A DNA stretch of 64,000 nucleotides from assembly GCF_900459175.1 (NCBI RefSeq), contig NZ_UHFA01000002.1, positions 1,116,001 through 1,180,000 on the forward strand. Reading direction: 5' to 3'. The DNA is from Streptococcus downei MFe28. GTDB taxonomy: Bacteria; Bacillota; Bacilli; Lactobacillales; Streptococcaceae. The notes below the pieces were generated by a model. That model saw nothing but the letters and a program-made list of their open reading frames with translations. It was not told where the DNA came from and did no database searches. How positions within the stretch are numbered: the stretch's first letter is position 1; each line of letters starts with the position of its first letter. Shown one piece after another: positions 33,508 to 41,292 of this stretch. Both the position numbers and the translations under genes were made by a program.

Positions 33508-35672
33508 TTAACCTTTTTGAAAATTATAATCAAGACAGCTGGGACCTCCATTATTCCCTCATCCTGTCGGGCTATCAAAATACTACCATTGCCATCAACG
33601 ACAATGGTTTCCTGCCTGATGATGTGACCTCTCCCTTCCTCTTTTTCACCGGCTTTGTCAATGCCACAGGCAAGCCTCTGCATTTCAATGAGATTCCTGT
33701 GCCTAAGTTTTGGGAAATCAAGGCCACCAATTCCAGCGGTCAAATTTTTGACCTCAATAAAAAACGGGCCAACATCCATTTCTCTAAGCCAACTCACAAT
33801 CGCTTTGTCCAATCGGTTGACTGGCTGGACGAGGCGGGCAAGATTCGCTCGACCGACCACTACAATAAGTACGGTTACCGTTTTGCCCAAACCATCTACA
33901 ATCGTGATAGTCAAGCCGTTCAGAAGTCCTATTACGACAAGTCTGGCAAGGAAGTTCTGATGGAAAACTATGTGACTGGCGATTTGGTTTTGGAGCACGA
34001 AGGCAAGATTTATATCTTCAAGTCCAAGGCTGATTTTGTCACCTACTATATCCAGGCTTCAGGTTACGATTTGGACCGAATCATTTTTAACACCTTGGGT
34101 CTTCCCTTCCTAGTCAAATACCAACTCCACCAAGAAGGCGATGACGTCCTTTTCTGGCAGGAGCCCATTGGCGATAGCCTGCCTTATAATATGCAGCTCC
34201 TCCTCAAGCCAGATGCAGAGCGCAAAACCAAGATTATCGTCCAGGATGCCAATACCTACGAGAAAATCTTGAGGATGGTGACCCCAGAGCAAAGGGAAGC
34301 CTTCACCTATGTCGGCCTCCTCTATCCTTTCCAAAGGGATAATCAGGCCCGCAAGGAAGCCTTGATTTTGACCAATTCTGACCAGTTGGATTATGTAGAA
34401 AATATCATTGAAGATTTCCCGGACATGACCCTGCATATTGCGGCCATTACGGAAATGTCCAGCAGGCTCCTCAGTCTGGGGCGCTTCAGCAATGTCCACC
34501 TCTATCCTAATGTGACCAATATGACGGTCCGCCAGCTCTTTGGTCGTTCGGATATCTATCTGGACATCAACCAGGGCAATGAGATTCTTTCGGCCATTCG
34601 GACAGCCTTTGAAAGTCGCCAGTTGATTATGGGCTTTAAGGAGCGGATGCACAATCCACGCTACTCGGCACCAGAGTTCTTCTTTGACCTGGGCAATTAT
34701 GCTAGCTTTAGAGATAAGCTCCGCAATGTACTGGGCAATCGAGCAGCAATTACCCTGGATCTCCAGGCCCAATACAAGGCAGCCAACCTAGCCTTGCCAG
34801 CAGACTACCGTCGGGAGCTGGGAGAGCCTGCCCCAAGACCAGTCGCAGAAGCCAAGTCCCAAGTCCAAGAGACAGTTGTCCCAACCAATCCATCTCCTGA
34901 AAGTCAAGAAAAAGAAGATTTCCCAACTCAAGAAGATGCGCAAGTTGACCAAACTCTTGAGACCCATGGAGTAGCCCCAGAAGCTGGGCAAACCCCTGTC
35001 AATCAGGAGAAACCAGCCGGACAAACCTTATCCCCTGATAATCAGAAAGCAAGTGGTGGAACTCCCCAGTCACCTGAAAGGCAAAGCGAGGCTCTAGGAG
35101 ATCAACCGACCCCTGAGAACCAAGAAGGACCTCTTGAAGCTGGTCAGATTCCCCCAGTTGAGGAAGTGGGCACAGATGGGTTAGAGCTAGGAGAGGAAGA
35201 GCAATCGGTCCAAACTGGCCAAAATCCATCCCTTGAAGCCAAAGAGTCTTTACAAGAAACAATGGCTAGTCCAGCCCTTGAAGAAGCCCCCACATATCTT
35301 CAAACAGATGAGGCAGATGACCAAGCCAACCGAAATCTTAAGCTAGACCTTTCGCTAAATCCAGAGATGGCTGACACTCAAGCAGTCCCAAACCTTGAGG
35401 CGCAAGAGTTTGTCCTAGGGCAAGACTTGCCAGCTGACCAAGAGGAGCCATCCATCCAGGAGCAGGTCTCCACCCTCCTCAAAGATGAAGAAAACACCTA
35501 CACCTTTGATTTATCTCAGGAGGTTTCTCTAGACGATGAACAAGTGGTAGAGTATTCGGCTCCTAACCTTGAAGATGTGGAACTAGAAGACTCCGAGCAA
35601 GATGACTCAGTCGAGCAACCTTCTGTTGACCTAGAGCCCAAGACCGTGGAAAGGGAAACTCCAGCAGATTAG
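33504..35672 (+). CDS. gtfB: GtfB-like glycosylation chaperone with a long acidic C-terminal extension
   Basis: 722 residues; the ATG overlaps the gtfA stop. Residues 1 to about 440 match GtfB: DLHYSLILSGYQNTTI, RFVQSVDWLDEAGKI, TDHYNKYGYRFA, ILTNSDQLDYVEN and YLDINQGNEILSAIRTAFE. GtfB is the catalytically dead partner that recognises partly glycosylated acceptor and activates GtfA. Residues 440-722 are unusual: a Pro/Gln/Glu-rich, Lys-poor, low-complexity acidic segment with no domain I recognise; ordinary GtfB ends near 440-450. No serine-rich repeat protein, secA2, secY2 or asp gene is in the window, so the partner substrate must be elsewhere. Confidence 0.9.
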   Translation: MINLFENYNQDSWDLHYSLILSGYQNTTIAINDNGFLPDDVTSPFLFFTGFVNATGKPLHFNEIPVPKFWEIKATNSSGQIFDLNKKRANIHFSKPTHNRFVQSVDWLDEAGKIRSTDHYNKYGYRFAQTIYNRDSQAVQKSYYDKSGKEVLMENYVTGDLVLEHEGKIYIFKSKADFVTYYIQASGYDLDRIIFNTLGLPFLVKYQLHQEGDDVLFWQEPIGDSLPYNMQLLLKPDAERKTKIIVQDANTYEKILRMVTPEQREAFTYVGLLYPFQRDNQARKEALILTNSDQLDYVENIIEDFPDMTLHIAAITEMSSRLLSLGRFSNVHLYPNVTNMTVRQLFGRSDIYLDINQGNEILSAIRTAFESRQLIMGFKERMHNPRYSAPEFFFDLGNYASFRDKLRNVLGNRAAITLDLQAQYKAANLALPADYRRELGEPAPRPVAEAKSQVQETVVPTNPSPESQEKEDFPTQEDAQVDQTLETHGVAPEAGQTPVNQEKPAGQTLSPDNQKASGGTPQSPERQSEALGDQPTPENQEGPLEAGQIPPVEEVGTDGLELGEEEQSVQTGQNPSLEAKESLQETMASPALEEAPTYLQTDEADDQANRNLKLDLSLNPEMADTQAVPNLEAQEFVLGQDLPADQEEPSIQEQVSTLLKDEENTYTFDLSQEVSLDDEQVVEYSAPNLEDVELEDSEQDDSVEQPSVDLEPKTVERETPAD

Positions 35673-35685
35673 CCAGATTAAAGAT

Positions 35686-35718
35686 GAAAAAAGCAATCCA
35701 AATTGGGTTGCTTTTTTA
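35686..35718 (+). terminator. Intrinsic terminator after gtfB
   Basis: AAAAAGCAATCC pairs with GGGTTGCTTTTT (one G-T pair) around AAATT and ends in T residues. It separates the gtfAB transcript from the restriction-modification locus. Confidence 0.9.
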
Positions 35719-35765
35719 TATGATTAATGAGAAATATAGTGTCATCTAGTTTTATTTAAGTATGA

Positions 35766-35771
35766 TATAAT
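35766..35771 (+). promoter_or_regulatory. Extended -10 promoter of the leader/restriction-modification transcript
   Basis: TGATATAAT (box 35766-35771) is a consensus extended -10. Transcription would begin near 35778, giving about 97 bases before the leader ORF. This is the only good promoter between the gtfB terminator and the endonuclease gene. Confidence 0.8.
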
Positions 35772-35874
35772 AAAAAAGCTAGTTAAGAAAGATAAGTTTT
35801 TGAGCTTTGAAAGTTAATTTGACGAGAGAAAAAATTCTTTTTTTAAAAAAATATTATGTCATGAGGAGAATGCC

Positions 35875-36048
35875 ATGCTACAATCATTAGCACAGCACAG
35901 CACAGCACAGCACAGCACAGCACAGCACAGCACAGCACAGCACAGCACAGCACAGCACTTAGTCAAGGTTAATTCGTTAACCTCTTTTTATGATACAAAA
36001 AATATAGCAGAGCACACTCTATTAGTGTGTTCTGCTTTTTGTGTCTGA
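35875..36048 (+). CDS. Repeat-containing leader peptide ORF upstream of the HindIII-like genes
   Basis: 57 codons. It starts with ATG behind AGGAG at 6-base spacing, one of the best initiation sites locally, and encodes MLQSL, then (AQHST) repeats generated by the AGCAC pentanucleotide tract, then HLVKVNSLTSFYDTKN and a hydrophobic Cys-containing end (LLVCSAFCV). The stop TGA (36046-36048) abuts the endonuclease ribosome-binding site. The last third of the ORF runs through the terminator stem at 36007-36040. If the number of AGCAC units changes by one or two, the frame meets TAG at 35960 or TAA at 35970 instead. The peptide has no recognisable family. I infer that the act of translating it matters more than the product. 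Confidence 0.7.
   Translation: MLQSLAQHSTAQHSTAQHSTAQHSTAQHLVKVNSLTSFYDTKNIAEHTLLVCSAFCV
35889..35958 (+). repeat. Pentanucleotide microsatellite, fourteen AGCAC units
   Basis: Exactly 14 uninterrupted copies of AGCAC (70 bp). It lies 14 bases inside the leader ORF. Tracts of this type change length by slipped-strand mispairing, and five-base units always shift the frame. Confidence 0.98.
36007..36040 (+). terminator. Intrinsic terminator/attenuator between the leader repeat and the endonuclease gene
   Basis: GCAGAGCACACT (36007-36018) pairs with AGTGTGTTCTGC (36024-36035): 12 bp, one G-T pair, 5-base loop, followed by TTTTT (36036-36040). It lies between the promoter and the gene, so it must be bypassed for expression. 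It is inside the last part of the leader ORF when 14 repeat units are present. Confidence 0.88.
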
Positions 36049-36061
36049 AAGGAGAATAACG

Positions 36062-36994
36062 ATGAATAAAAAAGAGGATAAAAATATAGAAAAATCTACT
36101 TTTCAAAAATTACTTTGCCTAATTCACGAATTATCAACTTCTAGTTTGGATTTTAAAAAGTCAAGTGAACAATTGGAAAGTTTTATTAATCAACAGTCCA
36201 ATAAAGGTATGGTTGAGTTGGTTCGTTCCATTGGAATTTTACCAGAAGCAATAAAAACAAGTTCTTCCCAAGAAAAACTTTTCTCAAAAGCTGGGGATAT
36301 TGTTCTTTCGAGAGCTTTACAACTATTGAATTTGAATGCTAAGCCCTTAGAAGAGAGGGGAAATGCTGGTGATGTTGTCGCACAATCCGTTGAATACAAT
36401 TATGGATTAGTGGCAGATGCGAAATCATTTAGGTTGAGCCGTACGGCGAAAAATCAGAAAGATTTTAAAGTAAAAGCCCTTAGTGAGTGGAGAGGAGATA
36501 AGGACTATGCCGTCCTAGTAGCACCATTTTTTCAATATCCAACCAAAAATAGTCAGATTTTTAAACAGTCTTTGGATGAGAATGTTTTGCTCTTTAGTTG
36601 GGAACATTTATCGGTTTTACTACAATTAGATATTACAGAAACTTCCACATTTACCCTTGAACAGCTTTGGAATTTTCCATTGAAGCATAGCAAAAAGACG
36701 ACAGTTTATAGTTCCGAAAGTAATTTTATGACAGAGTTTAATAATTACTTTATTGAACTATTTAAATTGGAAAGAAGTCGACTTCATGAGTTACTACAAG
36801 AAGAGATATTGAACATTAAACTAAGATCAAATGATGAAAGTGATCACTGGAAACAGGAGATTGAAAGAGTAAAATCATTGACTAAAGATGAAGCCATAGA
36901 AGAGCTTTTGAAAGAAATTAATATCTCTGCAAAATTAAACACTATTAATAAATTTGTTGAGGGGCTAGAAAATGAAGATCGATTGTTTTTATAA
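36062..36994 (+). CDS. HindIII-like type II restriction endonuclease
   Basis: 310 residues from the ATG at 36062 behind AAAGGAG; a GTG at 36041 is in frame but would bury this site. The sequence closely matches what I remember of R.HindIII (300 residues) over its whole length, for example ELVRSIGILPEAIK, EKLFSKAGDIVL, LVADAKSFRLSRTAKN, APFFQYPT and LFSWEHL. The PD-(D/E)xK site is Asp104 (NAGDV) and Asp119-x-Lys121 (VADAK), equivalent with constant offset to Asp108, Asp123 and Lys125 of HindIII. It should therefore cut A/AGCTT as a dimer. The gene is AT-rich relative to its neighbours, suggesting transfer, and overlaps the methylase gene by 23 bases. Confidence 0.93.
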   Translation: MNKKEDKNIEKSTFQKLLCLIHELSTSSLDFKKSSEQLESFINQQSNKGMVELVRSIGILPEAIKTSSSQEKLFSKAGDIVLSRALQLLNLNAKPLEERGNAGDVVAQSVEYNYGLVADAKSFRLSRTAKNQKDFKVKALSEWRGDKDYAVLVAPFFQYPTKNSQIFKQSLDENVLLFSWEHLSVLLQLDITETSTFTLEQLWNFPLKHSKKTTVYSSESNFMTEFNNYFIELFKLERSRLHELLQEEILNIKLRSNDESDHWKQEIERVKSLTKDEAIEELLKEINISAKLNTINKFVEGLENEDRLFL

Positions 36995-37862
36995 TGAAGA
37001 TAGCATAGTAGGTTTAAGTAGGATTCCTACCAATTCAATTCATTCTATTATTTCAGACATTCCGTACGGTATCGATTATGATGAGTGGGATGTTCTTCAT
37101 TCTAATACGAATAGTGGATTGGGTGGTAGTTCTCTTTCACAAACTAAAAATAAACTTTTCAAAAGAAGAGGAAAACCATTGAATGGTTGGTCTGAAGCGG
37201 ACAAACAAAGACCACTAGAATATCAAAATTGGGTTTCTTCTTGGTCCAAAGAATGGTTCCGGGTTTTAAAGCCAGGGGGCAGTGCTTTTGTTTTTGCTGG
37301 AAGGAAATATTCACACAGAGTCATAATTGCTCTTGAAGAAGCTGGATTCACATTTAAAGATATGTTGAGTTGGGAGAGAGATAAGGCTCCGCATAGAGCA
37401 CAACGTCTGTCGAAGATTTATGAACGTAGAGGAGATTATGAAAATCAAAAAAATTGGGAGGGTTGGCGAGTTGCAAATTTAAGACCATTATTTGAGCCAA
37501 TATTATGGTTACAAAAGCCTTATAAAACAGGAGGTACAATTGCAAATAATGTCTTAGAAAATGGCGTAGGTGCATGGTATGAAGATGCCTTGAAAAAATG
37601 GAATATTAATCAAGACATGTCAAATCAGTCTAATATGATAAAGGTTGAGTTTCAACCAGATGATAGGAAATACCATACTACACAGAAGCCGATTAATTTA
37701 ATGAAGCTATTAGTGGAGCTTGTTACAGTAGAGGGGCAAGTTATTTTGGATCCATTTGCAGGTAGTGCTACAACTCTATTGGCAGCCAAAGAGCTTCATA
37801 GGAAATATATAGGATTTGAGAAAGATACAAAAATATTTGAAAGTGGATTAAGCAGATTGTAG
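36972..37862 (+). CDS. HindIII-like adenine-N6 DNA methyltransferase
   Basis: 296 residues. Motif IV is SDIPYG (residues 28-33, a DPPY variant) near the N-terminus and the SAM-binding motif I is LDPFAGSATTLLAAKE near the C-terminus, the order of the beta class of N6-adenine methyltransferases. KYHTTQKPINLMKLLVELVT precedes motif I as usual. It should methylate the same AAGCTT sites that the adjacent endonuclease cuts. It begins inside the endonuclease gene and has no promoter of its own that I can see, so both enzymes share the repeat-controlled transcript. Confidence 0.92.
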   Translation: MKIDCFYNEDSIVGLSRIPTNSIHSIISDIPYGIDYDEWDVLHSNTNSGLGGSSLSQTKNKLFKRRGKPLNGWSEADKQRPLEYQNWVSSWSKEWFRVLKPGGSAFVFAGRKYSHRVIIALEEAGFTFKDMLSWERDKAPHRAQRLSKIYERRGDYENQKNWEGWRVANLRPLFEPILWLQKPYKTGGTIANNVLENGVGAWYEDALKKWNINQDMSNQSNMIKVEFQPDDRKYHTTQKPINLMKLLVELVTVEGQVILDPFAGSATTLLAAKELHRKYIGFEKDTKIFESGLSRL

Positions 37863-37997
37863 TTTGCTGATTCTTTTCTCATATTACGATACTTCGCTAT
37901 AAAAAAATATTAGTTTTTTTAGAACTTATGCTTATTATGTTTTGAGAGAATATTTTGCGATAAATAGTATATTATTAGATTTTATATTGTATTCCTT

Positions 37998-38030
37998 AAG
38001 CTCCCCGCTTTCCATAGTCGGGGGCTTTTT
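37998..38030 (+). terminator. Intrinsic terminator after the restriction-modification genes
   Basis: AAGC(T)CCCCG pairs with CGGGGGCTT, one bulged base, followed by TTTTT. The 135 bases before it are AT-rich and without a gene. Confidence 0.85.
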
Positions 38031-38073
38031 CTTTCCATCAATCCCCTCCCTTAATTTCTCCTTCTGAAAATGC

Positions 38074-38079
38074 TATAAT
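38074..38079 (+). promoter_or_regulatory. Extended -10 box of hemW, only six bases before its ATG
   Basis: TGCTATAAT (box 38074-38079) is a perfect extended -10. The usual start of transcription seven bases downstream is the A of the hemW ATG (38086), and no Shine-Dalgarno sequence exists upstream. The transcript would be leaderless. Confidence 0.72.
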
Positions 38080-38085
38080 AGGGCC

Positions 38086-39219
38086 ATGTTTACTAAACCG
38101 ACCTCTGCCTATGTGCACATCCCTTTTTGCACGCAGATTTGCTACTATTGCGATTTTTCCAAGGTCTTCATCAAGAACCAGCCGGTGGATGATTATTTGC
38201 AGGCCTTGCTGGAGGAGTTTCGTTTTTATGATATAAAAAATTTGCGAACCCTCTATATTGGTGGCGGGACCCCGACCGCCCTGTCAGCCTCGCAGTTGGA
38301 GGTCCTTCTGTTGGGCTTACAGGAGAGTTTGGATTTGTCGGCTCTGGAAGAATTCACCATTGAAGCCAATCCCGGTGATTTGACGGCAGATAAGGTTGAA
38401 GTTTTGCAAAAATCAGCCGTCAACCGAGTCTCTCTGGGCGTGCAGACCTTTGATGATAAGGAGCTCAAGCGCATCGGCCGCAGTCACAATGAGGCTCAAA
38501 TTTACCAGTCGGTCTCAGCCCTCAAGCAGGCTGGTTTTGACAATATTTCCATCGACCTCATCTACGCCCTGCCAGGGCAAACCATGGATCAGGTCAAGAC
38601 CAATGTCAAAAAGGCTCTGGCTCTGGATATTCCCCACCTCAGTCTCTACAGTCTGATTCTGGAGAATCACACGGTCTTTATGAATAAGATGCGTCGTGGT
38701 CGGCTCCACCTGCCCAATGAAGATGTCGAGAGCGACATGTTCACCTATATTATTGACGAGCTGGAGAAACACGGCTTTGAGCACTACGAGATTTCCAATT
38801 TCACCAAGCCAGGCTACGAGAGCCGGCACAATCTGGTCTACTGGGATAATGTCGAGTATTACGGCCTAGGAGCAGGGGCTTCAGGCTATCTGGATGGTGT
38901 CCGCTACCGCAATCGTGGCCCTATTCAGCACTACCTCAAGGCCGTTGCGCAAGCCGGTCATGCTCGCTTGCATGAGGAAAAATTGACCAAGTCCGAGCAG
39001 ATGGAAGAGGAAATTTTCTTAGGCCTTCGCAAGAAATCAGGCATTTCTATCAATCGTTTTCAGGAAAAATTTCAAGAAGACTTCCAACAACGCTATGGTC
39101 AGATTGTGGCCGACTTGCTGGCTGACGGTCTCCTTCAAACTCAAGGCGACCAGATCCGCATGACCAAGCGAGGCCTGTTTTTAGGTGACACGGTGGCTGA
39201 AAAATTTTTCATTGACTAA
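38086..39219 (+). CDS. hemW: HemW-type radical SAM protein (formerly HemN-like)
   Basis: 377 residues. The radical SAM cluster motif is FCTQICYYCDF (CxxxCxxC) near residue 20, preceded by AYVHIP; GGGTPTALS and TIEANPGDL follow, and the HemN C-terminal domain has EEEIFLGLRKKSGI. Proteins with this Cys spacing and without the extra N-terminal part of HemN are haem-trafficking HemW rather than coproporphyrinogen dehydrogenase. The opening MFTKPTSAYVHIPFC fits the family start, so the ATG is right although it has no ribosome-binding site. The TAA stop is shared with the first base of repeat copy D. Confidence 0.9.
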   Translation: MFTKPTSAYVHIPFCTQICYYCDFSKVFIKNQPVDDYLQALLEEFRFYDIKNLRTLYIGGGTPTALSASQLEVLLLGLQESLDLSALEEFTIEANPGDLTADKVEVLQKSAVNRVSLGVQTFDDKELKRIGRSHNEAQIYQSVSALKQAGFDNISIDLIYALPGQTMDQVKTNVKKALALDIPHLSLYSLILENHTVFMNKMRRGRLHLPNEDVESDMFTYIIDELEKHGFEHYEISNFTKPGYESRHNLVYWDNVEYYGLGAGASGYLDGVRYRNRGPIQHYLKAVAQAGHARLHEEKLTKSEQMEEEIFLGLRKKSGISINRFQEKFQEDFQQRYGQIVADLLADGLLQTQGDQIRMTKRGLFLGDTVAEKFFID

Positions 39220-39619
39220 TACTCAATGAAAATCGAAAGACCCGAGGCAAGGAGCAAAGCTATCAGCCACTTTAGTGGCTTGATAGCTAATGGCACTCTC
39301 TATAGCGATTGCCTAGCTTCCTTACTAACCTCACAAAGTTGGTGAAATCGACCAACTTTGTGAGGCATCGCACAAACTGCAGGTAGCTCAAAAGGTCTGG
39401 GAGACCTTTTGAGATTGGACATAGGGAAATCTTCGCTTTCTTCAGTAAGTACGGCAAGGTGAGTTAACGATGCGACATGGAGTAAAAACTGTCACTATTA
39501 CAGTTTTTATGAAATTAGTCAGGGATATAGAAAACTACAATTGTAGTTTTCGTAGTCACTCTAATGAGAAATTATAGAGTGACTTTATCCGTGGGAAAAT
39601 TTTGATTTTCGAAGAGTAT
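39219..39619. repeat. Intergenic modular hairpin repeat, copy D (longest form)
   Basis: A 401-bp copy, from ATACTCAATGAAAATCGAAA to TTTTGATTTTCGAAGAGTAT. It has the left half of copy A, the AAAGGTCT-CCCAGACCTTT stem also present in B, then the composite module also found between trpX and trpY (GTCACTCT and AAAACTA stems). It begins on the last base of the hemW stop codon. No coding sequence is seen in the 454 bases between hemW and the next gene. Confidence 0.9.
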
Positions 39620-39673
39620 AAGGTGAATGGCCAGACTTTTTGAAACATCTGGCAAACATTAAAAGGAGCATTC

Positions 39674-40411
39674 ATGGGAAAAAAATTTAAGGTGACTTAT
39701 CAAGTTCCGTTTTACGAAAGCGACATCAATCATCAGATAAAACTCCCCCACCTGCTGTCTTTCGCCCTGCAAGTATCAGGCCTGCAGTCAGAAAGCCTGG
39801 GTAATACCGACGATTGGCTTTTGGAGCATTTTAATCTAGTCTGGGTTATTACAGACTATGAGCTGGATATCAAGCGACTGCCCCGCTATGCCGAAACCAT
39901 TGAGGTGGAGACTGAAGCTATCGCCTATAACAAGCTCTTTTGTTATCGGAAGTTCTATATATACGGTCAAGATGGCCAGCAGATTATTGAGATTTCCTCC
40001 ACCTTTGTTCTCATGGATTATGATAGCCGCAAGGTGGTGACGGTCAAGGATGAAATTGTTGCCCCCTATGAATCTGAGAAGATAAAAAAATTACTTCGGG
40101 GACCAAAATACAAGCCTCTGGAAGAGGCGCAAGAAGCCCGTTTTCATGTTCGTTATTTGGACTTGGATATGAACGGCCATGTCAACAACAGCAAGTATCT
40201 GGAGTGGATGTATGAAGCCATGGACCTTGATTTTCTCAAGAGCCATGTCCCTAAGAAAATCCACCTCAAATACCTCAAGGAAATCCATTACGGCAAAGAC
40301 ATCATCACTCGGATGCACCAAGATGGCCTGACTAGCCAGCACGAGATTAAGACCGACCAAGGCCTCCACGCCCAAGCCCAGATAGAGTGGCGGGAGCGTG
40401 AACAGCAATAA
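39674..40411 (+). CDS. Acyl-ACP thioesterase (FatA/FatB family)
   Basis: 245 residues with AAAAGGAG ahead of the ATG. Two hot-dog folds are seen. The first starts VTYQVPFYESDINHQIKLPHLLSFALQVSG. The second has RYLDLDMNGHVNNSKYLEWMYEA, with the catalytic Asn/His pair of this family in NGHVNNSKY. It releases free fatty acids from acyl carrier protein in the cytoplasm. Length is normal. It is followed by a HAD phosphatase and a membrane protein gene in the same order as in other streptococci, spacing 116 bases. Confidence 0.9.
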   Translation: MGKKFKVTYQVPFYESDINHQIKLPHLLSFALQVSGLQSESLGNTDDWLLEHFNLVWVITDYELDIKRLPRYAETIEVETEAIAYNKLFCYRKFYIYGQDGQQIIEISSTFVLMDYDSRKVVTVKDEIVAPYESEKIKKLLRGPKYKPLEEAQEARFHVRYLDLDMNGHVNNSKYLEWMYEAMDLDFLKSHVPKKIHLKYLKEIHYGKDIITRMHQDGLTSQHEIKTDQGLHAQAQIEWREREQQ

Positions 40412-40527
40412 GAAAGGCATTTTATGGCAGAAGTTGCTTAGCAGCCATGAAAAAAACAAGGTGACTCTCTTGATACAGGAAGGGACTAGACATGCCCCCC
40501 GAGAAAGACTTATGATTAGGAGCAAGC

Positions 40528-41292
40528 ATGACTTACAAAGGTTATTTAATTGATTTAGACGGGACCATTTACCGAGGGAAGGAACGGATTCCAGCTGGTG
40601 AGCGCTTTATCAAACGCCTGCAGGAGCAAAAAATTCCCTACACCTTGGTGACCAACAATACTATGCGGACCCCGCAGATGGTGCAGAAAATGTTGGCTAA
40701 GAATTTTAATGTGGAAACACCGCTAGAAACCATCTACACCGCGACTTTGGCAACTGTTGATTATATGAATGATATGAAGCGAGGCAAGACTGCCTACGTT
40801 ATCGGAGAAGTTGGCCTCAAGTCAGCTATTGCTGAGGCCGGTTATATGGAGGATAAGGATAACCCAGCCTATGTTGTGGTTGGTCTTGATCGTGGACTGA
40901 CCTATGAAATGTTGGTAACCGCGACTCTGGCTATCCAAAAAGGAGCTCTCTTTATCGGGACCAATCCTGACCTCAATATTCCAACCGAGCGCGGTCAAGA
41001 GCCAGGAGCTGGCGCCATTCAAAATCTCCTGGAGTCAGCGACTCGGGTTAAGCCTGTTATTATCGGTAAACCAGAGGCGGTCATTATCAATAAAGCCTTG
41101 GATAGGCTGGGCTTGAGCCGAGATCAGGCAGTTATGGTCGGGGACAATTATATGACCGATATCATGGCAGGGATCAAAAATGATGTGGATACCCTCTTGG
41201 TCTTGACAGGCTTCACCAAGCCAGAAGATGTCCCAGGTCTACCCGTTAAACCTAGCCATGTTGTCGATAGCCTAGATGATTGGGAGCTCTAA
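40528..41292 (+). CDS. NagD-like HAD-IIA phosphatase (TIGR01457 type)
   Basis: 254 residues, with AGGAGC ahead of the ATG. Motifs: [11 protein letters not shown] (residues 7-17), TLVTNNT (second), [11 protein letters not shown] with the Lys, and [18 protein letters not shown]. The alpha/beta C2 cap between motifs II and III defines subclass IIA. These enzymes hydrolyse small sugar phosphates or nucleotides in the cytoplasm; the physiological substrate is not known. The stop codon is immediately followed by the ATG of the next gene, showing an operon. Confidence 0.9.
   Translation: MTYKGYLIDLDGTIYRGKERIPAGERFIKRLQEQKIPYTLVTNNTMRTPQMVQKMLAKNFNVETPLETIYTATLATVDYMNDMKRGKTAYVIGEVGLKSAIAEAGYMEDKDNPAYVVVGLDRGLTYEMLVTATLAIQKGALFIGTNPDLNIPTERGQEPGAGAIQNLLESATRVKPVIIGKPEAVIINKALDRLGLSRDQAVMVGDNYMTDIMAGIKNDVDTLLVLTGFTKPEDVPGLPVKPSHVVDSLDDWEL

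Noticed and set aside
34110..34772. Minus-strand ORF of 220 codons opposite gtfB
   Set aside because: It is a shadow of the well-supported gtfB frame, with no ribosome-binding site and no family resemblance.
31596..35672. A complete accessory Sec/serine-rich adhesin locus
   Set aside because: Only gtfA and gtfB are present; rexA is on one side and the restriction genes on the other, with no secA2, secY2, asp or repeat-rich adhesin.
35889..35958. Repeat tract as a CRISPR array or origin iteron
   Set aside because: The units are 5 bp, contiguous and identical, without spacers; they lie inside a well-initiated ORF. A microsatellite explains them.
36007..36040. Hairpin as a simple terminator of gtfB
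   Set aside because: gtfB already has a strong terminator at 35686-35718, and the new promoter and leader ORF lie between them.
35875..36994. Leader ORF fused in another frame to the endonuclease, so that repeat number gives a longer enzyme
   Set aside because: The endonuclease frame has TAG at 35960-35962 and TAA at 35978-35980 between the tract and the ATG, so no repeat number can create a fusion.
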